A stretch of DNA of 37,875 bases from Verrucomicrobiota bacterium (lineage in GTDB: Bacteria; Verrucomicrobiota; Verrucomicrobiia; Limisphaerales; JADLHS01), in assembly GCA_025350905.1 (NCBI GenBank), contig JANXWY010000428.1:1-37875 (forward strand), in the 5' to 3' direction. Under the pieces are notes generated by a model. It saw only the letters and a list, made by a program, of their open reading frames with translations. It did not search any database and had not been told where the DNA came from. This document shows, piece after piece, positions 33,420-37,875 of the stretch (position 1 is its first letter; each line of letters starts with the position of its first letter). Both the position numbers and the translations under genes were made by a program.

Positions 33420-33962
33420 ATGTTGAGCGAAACCCTGAGAAGTCGCTGGTTTTCCACCAGCCTGCATGCGGGCCTGTGGGTGCTGCTCTTGCTCGTGGTC
33501 ATCGGCAGTGGCATTGGCGGCGGCGCGCCCCGATTTCGGGAGGCGGTAGCGAACCCGACCACGGTGACTACGCCGGTACCAGTAGCGCAACTGGAACGAC
33601 TTTTCCGTCGCCTCCCCCTTCCGAAGGGCTTGGCGGATCCCGCCACCTTGAATTTGTTCACGACCACCTACTTCGTTCCGCCCCCGACCCCCACCCCAAC
33701 GTTGCCCCCGCCGCCGCCGCCGCCGACCACGCAGAAGATCGAACTGACCTATCAGGGTTTCTATCGCACTGGCGACGGGCCGAAATATGCGCTCGTTCGC
33801 TTGGGTGAAAAATTGGTGGGGGTCCCAGTGGGGGGAATCGTAATAACGAATTTAATTGTGGTGGAGGCGACTTGGCAAACTCTGACGCTGACAAACACGG
33901 CGGTTCAGACCAATGTCCTTACCTTGAATACAAAGCAAGTAGTCGAGGTACCCCTCAAATGA
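33420..33962 (+). CDS. PilP/GspC-like periplasmic protein
   Basis: This 180-residue protein starts at the ATG at 33420. An N-terminal membrane helix (about 13-35, SLHAGLWVLLLLVVIGSGIG) is followed by a linker and a proline tract (VPPPTPTPTLPPPPPPPTT). A C-terminal beta-domain follows (about 115-180, IELTYQGFYRTGDGPKYALV). That is the order in PilP and GspC, whose beta-domain contacts the secretin. It overlaps the ATPase gene by four bases (ATGA), showing translational coupling. The low sequence similarity makes this a context-supported call. Confidence 0.7.
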   Translation: MLSETLRSRWFSTSLHAGLWVLLLLVVIGSGIGGGAPRFREAVANPTTVTTPVPVAQLERLFRRLPLPKGLADPATLNLFTTTYFVPPPTPTPTLPPPPPPPTTQKIELTYQGFYRTGDGPKYALVRLGEKLVGVPVGGIVITNLIVVEATWQTLTLTNTAVQTNVLTLNTKQVVEVPLK

Positions 33963-35704
33963 CTCCAGACTCCTGCCCCGCCCCAAGGGAAGTGGGCGAC
34001 CTGTTGGTCGCCCAAGGCAAGCTGACCGCGCCTCAGCTCGAACAAGTGCGCCGCCGCCAGAAACGACTCAACCTGGCGCAGCACCGGGCCATTGTGGACT
34101 TGAATTTCGCTTCCGAGGAGGACACCTGGCGGGCCCTCGCCGAGGTCAGCCACTTCGAGTTCGTGGACCCAACCACCTTCGAACTCAAACGTGAGACGCT
34201 TGAGTTGGTCCCGATCAAACTCATTTTCCATCACCACATGTTGCCGATCGCAGGCGATGCCCAGTCGATCACTTTGGCCTTTAGCGAACCGCCGCGGCAG
34301 ATGGAGATCGGCAATCTCCGCTTGCTGCTCAACCAGCGCTTCCAATTGGTGCTCGCCACGCCGAGCGCGATTCACGCCGTCATCAAGAAGCATTTTGGCC
34401 TCGGCGCCGAAACGATTCAGCGCCTGCGCGAGGAACGCGGCGGGGTGGAACTCGACCGCGAGATTGTGTTCGATGTGCAGGGCAAGGCCACCGATTCCGC
34501 GATCGAAGCGACCATCTCGGCGTTCGTGGACCAGATTTTGCAGGAGGCGTTGCGCCTGCGGGCCACCGACATCCATCTCGAGCCGTATACCAATACCATC
34601 CGCCTGCGCTACCGGGTGGATGGCATTTTGGAAACCGTGCCGGTGCCGGCGGACATGCGCAATCTGCATCTGGCCGTCGTGTCGCGCCTTAAGATCATGG
34701 CCGGGCTGAACATTTCAGAAAAGCGGCTGCCCCACGATGGCCGGATTGCCATGAAAACCGGGGACGAAGAATACGACCTGCGCGTTTCCATCGTGCCGAC
34801 CAAACACGGCGAGGCGGTGGCCCTGCGACTTCTGGGCCGGCAAAACCTGTTCCTCGATCTGGGCCAGTTGGGCATGGAGCCGGCGCATGAGTCCGTCTTT
34901 ACGCAGCTCACCCAATTACCGCAAGGGCTGGTGCTGCTCACCGGCCCGACCGGCAGCGGTAAAACCACCACCCTCTACGCTGCCCTGGCGCAAGCCAACG
35001 ACGAAGGCCGTAAGATCATCACGTTTGAGGACCCCATCGAATATCAGCTCGATGGCACCGTTCAAATTCAGGTGCGCGATCAGATTGGCCTGACGTTCGC
35101 CGCCGGACTGCGCTCGGTGTTGCGCCACGATCCGGATGTGGTGCTGGTGGGTGAAGTGCGCGATTTCGAGACGGCGGAGATTGCCATTCGCGCCGCGCAA
35201 ACGGGACATTTGGTTTTTTCCACCCTGCACACCAACGACAGCATCAGTTCGGTGACGCGCCTGCTGGAAATGAAAATCGAACCCTATCTCGTCGCCGCCT
35301 CGCTCGTGTGCAGCATTTCGCAACGCCTCGCGCGGCGCATTTGCCGGCATTGCGCGGAGCCGGACCCGGCGGTTGCGCCCGGCGTGGCCAATGAAATGGC
35401 CAAAGCGCTGGGACTGGAAGGCGACGCGGTGAAGGCCTGGCGTGGACGCGGATGCGTCGAGTGCAACCAGAAGGGCTATCGGGGGCGCGTGGCGATTTAC
35501 GAGATGTTCCTGGTAAACGAAGCCATCGCCGACCTCATCCAGCCTGGGGTGAAGACCAGTCAACTGCGGGACGCCGCCCGCAAACTCGGCTGGCGTTCGA
35601 TGCGCGAAAATGCCTGGCAAAAAGTGCAGGCCGGGGTGATCCCGATCGCGGAGCAGGAACGCTGGACACGCATGATTGACCCGGGGATCCTAAAACCACG
35701 CTGA
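33959..35704 (+). CDS. GspE/PilB-family secretion/pilus assembly ATPase
   Basis: This 581-residue hexameric ATPase has an N-terminal MshEN-like region (about 10-150, VGDLLVAQGKLTAPQLEQVR) and Walker A GPTGSGKT (329-336). It also has the Asp box (TFEDPIEYQL), Walker B-like PDVVLVGEVRD, and His box FSTLHTND. A zinc-binding tetracysteine, CRHC and CVEC, lies near 460-510, as in GspE and PilB. It powers subunit extrusion. It is the last gene of the operon starting at 28671; the platform protein (PilC/GspF), prepilin peptidase and PilT are not in the window. The stop is 80 bases from the convergent rpmB stop. Confidence 0.94.
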   Translation: MTPDSCPAPREVGDLLVAQGKLTAPQLEQVRRRQKRLNLAQHRAIVDLNFASEEDTWRALAEVSHFEFVDPTTFELKRETLELVPIKLIFHHHMLPIAGDAQSITLAFSEPPRQMEIGNLRLLLNQRFQLVLATPSAIHAVIKKHFGLGAETIQRLREERGGVELDREIVFDVQGKATDSAIEATISAFVDQILQEALRLRATDIHLEPYTNTIRLRYRVDGILETVPVPADMRNLHLAVVSRLKIMAGLNISEKRLPHDGRIAMKTGDEEYDLRVSIVPTKHGEAVALRLLGRQNLFLDLGQLGMEPAHESVFTQLTQLPQGLVLLTGPTGSGKTTTLYAALAQANDEGRKIITFEDPIEYQLDGTVQIQVRDQIGLTFAAGLRSVLRHDPDVVLVGEVRDFETAEIAIRAAQTGHLVFSTLHTNDSISSVTRLLEMKIEPYLVAASLVCSISQRLARRICRHCAEPDPAVAPGVANEMAKALGLEGDAVKAWRGRGCVECNQKGYRGRVAIYEMFLVNEAIADLIQPGVKTSQLRDAARKLGWRSMRENAWQKVQAGVIPIAEQERWTRMIDPGILKPR

Positions 35705-35784
35705 AGCTAAACTCGCGTCCGCGCGGACCGAGCTGGCGCCGCGGCCACAAATCACAACACCACGACCGCCCCTACCGTCCCGGC

Positions 35785-36057
35785 TTAACCCTTGGCTTTG
35801 ATGGCTTCGGGCTTCTTCCAAGTGCGCTTGGGGGCTTTGGTGACGAGGCCCTTCTTCAGCGCCCGGGTGGAAACACGGATGTAGCGCACTTCGCCATTGA
35901 TCAGCGCTTTGACGCGCTGAAGATTGGGCAGAAACTTGCGCTTGGTAATGGCGGTGATGTGCGTGCCGATACCGCCGAGCTTTTTCGCCTTACCACTGCG
36001 CCAGATGATGCTGCCCTTGCGAGGGCCGACACCGGTAATTTCACAAATTCTTGCCAT
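35785..36057 (-). CDS. rpmB: 50S ribosomal protein L28
   Basis: This 90-residue L28 begins MARICEITGVGPRKGSIIWR, the family signature; the zinc-binding cysteine pairs of some L28 forms are absent. KRKFLPNLQRVKALINGEVRYIRV and STRALKKGLV complete the core, and the C-terminus is basic. ATG 36057 was chosen since an upstream ATG adds 19 residues that do not fit L28. It is a component of the large ribosomal subunit. mutL lies 123 bases upstream on the same strand. Confidence 0.95.
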   Translation of the reverse strand: MARICEITGVGPRKGSIIWRSGKAKKLGGIGTHITAITKRKFLPNLQRVKALINGEVRYIRVSTRALKKGLVTKAPKRTWKKPEAIKAKG

Positions 36058-36180
36058 ATAAATCCTGTTCCAAAATAAGGACGCATAGCCTAGCCACCGC
36101 GCGCCGGATGGCAAGCGCTATTTGGTAAAAAACACGCGCCCGCACCCGCGCGCATAATTTCTGGCGGCAGCCCAATCCGG

Positions 36181-37875
36181 TCATTGCGCCCGCCCGAATT
36201 TCCGCTCCAGTTCGCGGTAATTCATTTCGATGAGCGTCGGTCGGCCATGCGGACAGGTGTACGGCATGGCGCACCGGCGCAAATCTTCGACGAGATTTTC
36301 CAGTTCCCGGCCCGCCAGCGGATCGTTGGCTTTCACGGCGTGGCGACAGACCGTTTTGGCGACGACGTGTTCGCCCAGGCGCGCGGAATTCACGTCCAGC
36401 CCGGCCGCTTTCAACTCGTCCACCAGGTTGAGCGCGAAGCTCCGCGCGTCCGCCACCTTCACGAACGGCGGCAGCGCATCGAGCAGAAATGTCCGCTCGC
36501 CAAACTCACTCAAACCCACCCCCAATCGCGTCAAGGTCGCCAGCTGGCCCCGCAGGAAATTCGCGTCGCGCGGCGAGAGCTCGAGGGTTTCGGGCAACAA
36601 AAGCCGTTGCGCAGGCGATTGCGCGCCGCGTTCTAATCGCTCCAGCATTTGCTCGAACAAGATCCGTTCGTGCGCGGCATGTTGATCCAAGAGGACCATT
36701 CCGCGATCCGATTCCAGCACCACGTAAAGTTTGCCGACCACGCCGACCAGGCGGAGCGGCACGCTCAGCAGCGGTGCGGCGGAGGGCGGAGGGCGTACGG
36801 GAGAAGGCGGAAGCGTTTCGATCGGTGGATCGGTGGGATGGCCGACTGCGATATCGGCTGAAACTCCGATGGTTGTTGAACGGGTGGATTGACTCCCAGC
36901 CGCGGGTGAACTGGAGGCAAATCCCATTTGCAATGGCGCTTGTTGCAACGCCGGCGAAACCACGTTCGCCGACGGCAGAGCGAAGTTGGGCAAATTGCGC
37001 GTTTCCGGCGGCGGTAAAATTGGCAGCGGGGGTTCGATGGGACGGGGGCGGTTGGCGGTTGACGGCGGATAGCTTTCCTTCGGCACCGCCGGTGAATGGA
37101 ATTTAAGCAACGCGTCCCGCACACCCTGCGCTACGCTGCGACGCACGTCGCCTTCGCGATGAAACTTAACCTCCCGTTTGGACGGATGGATGTTCACGTC
37201 CACGGCGGCGGGATCAATTTCCAGAAACAAGCAACCCACCGGATAGCGGCCCTTCATCAAGGCCGTGTGATAACCCTCGAGCAAGGCAAAGTTGACTCCG
37301 CGGTTCTCCACCGGACGGCGATTGACGAACACGAATTGATCCTCGCGCGTGGCGCGGGAAACCCCCGGCGTACCGATCAATCCCCAGAGCCGGAAGCGCG
37401 TGGAGACCGGCGCCACCGGCGCAGGGGACGGCTCGTTCCTCGGGGACGCGGTTTCGAAGGTATCCGGGCCCTGAATTTCCCGGGGTTCGAGGAACTCGGT
37501 GGTGAACTCCACCGGCAACAACCTGGCCTCGCCGAGCAATGCCCGCAGCCGTTCGCGCAAGGCAACGAGCTTTTCGGCAGCGCCCGGCCCGCTTTTGTGG
37601 GCGACCAGTTGCCAGATGGTGCGCCCGTCCTTGACGAAGGTGAAGGCCACTTCCGGAAAGGCCAACGCGGCTAGCGTGAGATAATGCTGCACATGCGCCG
37701 CCTCGGTTTCCTCCGTGCGCATGAACTTGCGCCGCGCGGGTAGATTGAAAAATAACGAGCGCACCTCCACGCTCGTGCCCGGCGCGCTGCCCGCGGCTTT
37801 GACTTCGATGATTTTCCCGCCGTTGACAATCACCTGCGTGCCCTCGGGCAAAACGTCATCGCGCTCGCGCGTTGT
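36181..37875 (-). CDS. mutL: DNA mismatch repair protein MutL (5' end beyond window)
   Basis: The frame enters from the right edge with TTRERDDVLPEGTQVIVNGG, so roughly the first 110-120 residues with ATPase motifs I-II are missing. 564 residues are visible. GTSVEVRSLFFNLPARRKF is the GHKL motif, and FVNRRPVENRG and DVNIHPSKREVKFH the transducer region. A Pro-rich linker follows (about 265-375). The C-terminal domain carries the nuclease motif DQHAAHERILFE, matching DQHA-X2-E-X4-E, and CPHGRPTLIEM. This form of MutL nicks the unmethylated strand itself, so no MutH is needed. Downstream on the same strand is rpmB. Confidence 0.95.
   Translation of the reverse strand, partial: TTRERDDVLPEGTQVIVNGGKIIEVKAAGSAPGTSVEVRSLFFNLPARRKFMRTEETEAAHVQHYLTLAALAFPEVAFTFVKDGRTIWQLVAHKSGPGAAEKLVALRERLRALLGEARLLPVEFTTEFLEPREIQGPDTFETASPRNEPSPAPVAPVSTRFRLWGLIGTPGVSRATREDQFVFVNRRPVENRGVNFALLEGYHTALMKGRYPVGCLFLEIDPAAVDVNIHPSKREVKFHREGDVRRSVAQGVRDALLKFHSPAVPKESYPPSTANRPRPIEPPLPILPPPETRNLPNFALPSANVVSPALQQAPLQMGFASSSPAAGSQSTRSTTIGVSADIAVGHPTDPPIETLPPSPVRPPPSAAPLLSVPLRLVGVVGKLYVVLESDRGMVLLDQHAAHERILFEQMLERLERGAQSPAQRLLLPETLELSPRDANFLRGQLATLTRLGVGLSEFGERTFLLDALPPFVKVADARSFALNLVDELKAAGLDVNSARLGEHVVAKTVCRHAVKANDPLAGRELENLVEDLRRCAMPYTCPHGRPTLIEMNYRELERKFGRAQ

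Noticed and set aside
1-37875. tRNA and rRNA genes
   Set aside because: No T-loop plus acceptor-stem pattern or conserved rRNA segment was recognised by eye on either strand; a tRNA scan would settle this.

Overview
The window looks like a chromosomal contig of a Verrucomicrobiota bacterium, probably Pedosphaera/Limisphaera-like. This is inferred from gene content and style, not from a marker search. The pointers are a secreted formylglycine sulfatase next to a beta-propeller protein, a prepilin with a pseudopilin-type tail, high-GC coding sequence, and intergenic stretches full of short palindromic repeats. Both ends cut through genes: a molybdopterin oxidoreductase on the left and mutL on the right. 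No tRNA, rRNA or CRISPR array was seen.

Layout. 1-2.1 kb (minus): a FdhF/YdeP-type oxidoreductase fragment and a beta-hydroxyacid dehydrogenase. 2.1-2.8 kb: a gene-free block of nested inverted and direct repeats. 2.8-5 kb (plus): a class-I-amidotransferase-like peptidase and an orphan NtrC-family regulator. 5.2-9 kb (plus): sulfatase, beta-propeller protein and a small membrane protein, a likely glycan-processing unit. 9.4-14.7 kb: prepilin-like protein, PQQ-type propeller, RmuC, RidA and a family 2 glycosyltransferase. 14.8-15.5 kb: a candidate structured leader RNA ending in a strong intrinsic terminator, then a small unknown gene with its own terminator.

15.6-22.9 kb (plus): an assimilatory sulfate reduction cluster. 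It holds an ion-transporter-superfamily membrane protein, sulfite reductase hemoprotein (cysI), PAPS/APS reductase (cysH) and ATP sulfurylase (cysD, cysN). The cluster is scarred twice. Between cysI and cysH there is a duplicated 5' stub of cysH, a 147-bp element with inverted ends and a small gene. Between cysD and cysN there is a toxin-antitoxin pair whose toxin carries an in-frame UGA.

23-26.6 kb: a TPR protein and a lower-GC patch of two orphan genes, one with the boundary signature of an integron gene cassette. 26.6-28.4 kb: housekeeping genes (polyprenyl synthase, rpoZ, smpB). 28.7-35.7 kb (plus): a tight type IV pilus/type II secretion operon (secretin, PilM-PilN-like fusion, PilO-like, PilP-like, GspE/PilB ATPase). 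35.8-37.9 kb (minus): rpmB and mutL.

The most interesting unexplained items are the leader RNA with mutually exclusive hairpins at 14.87-15.00 kb, the rearranged cysI-cysH junction, the cassette-like gene at 25.2-25.6 kb, and the interrupted VapC toxin inside the sulfate operon.
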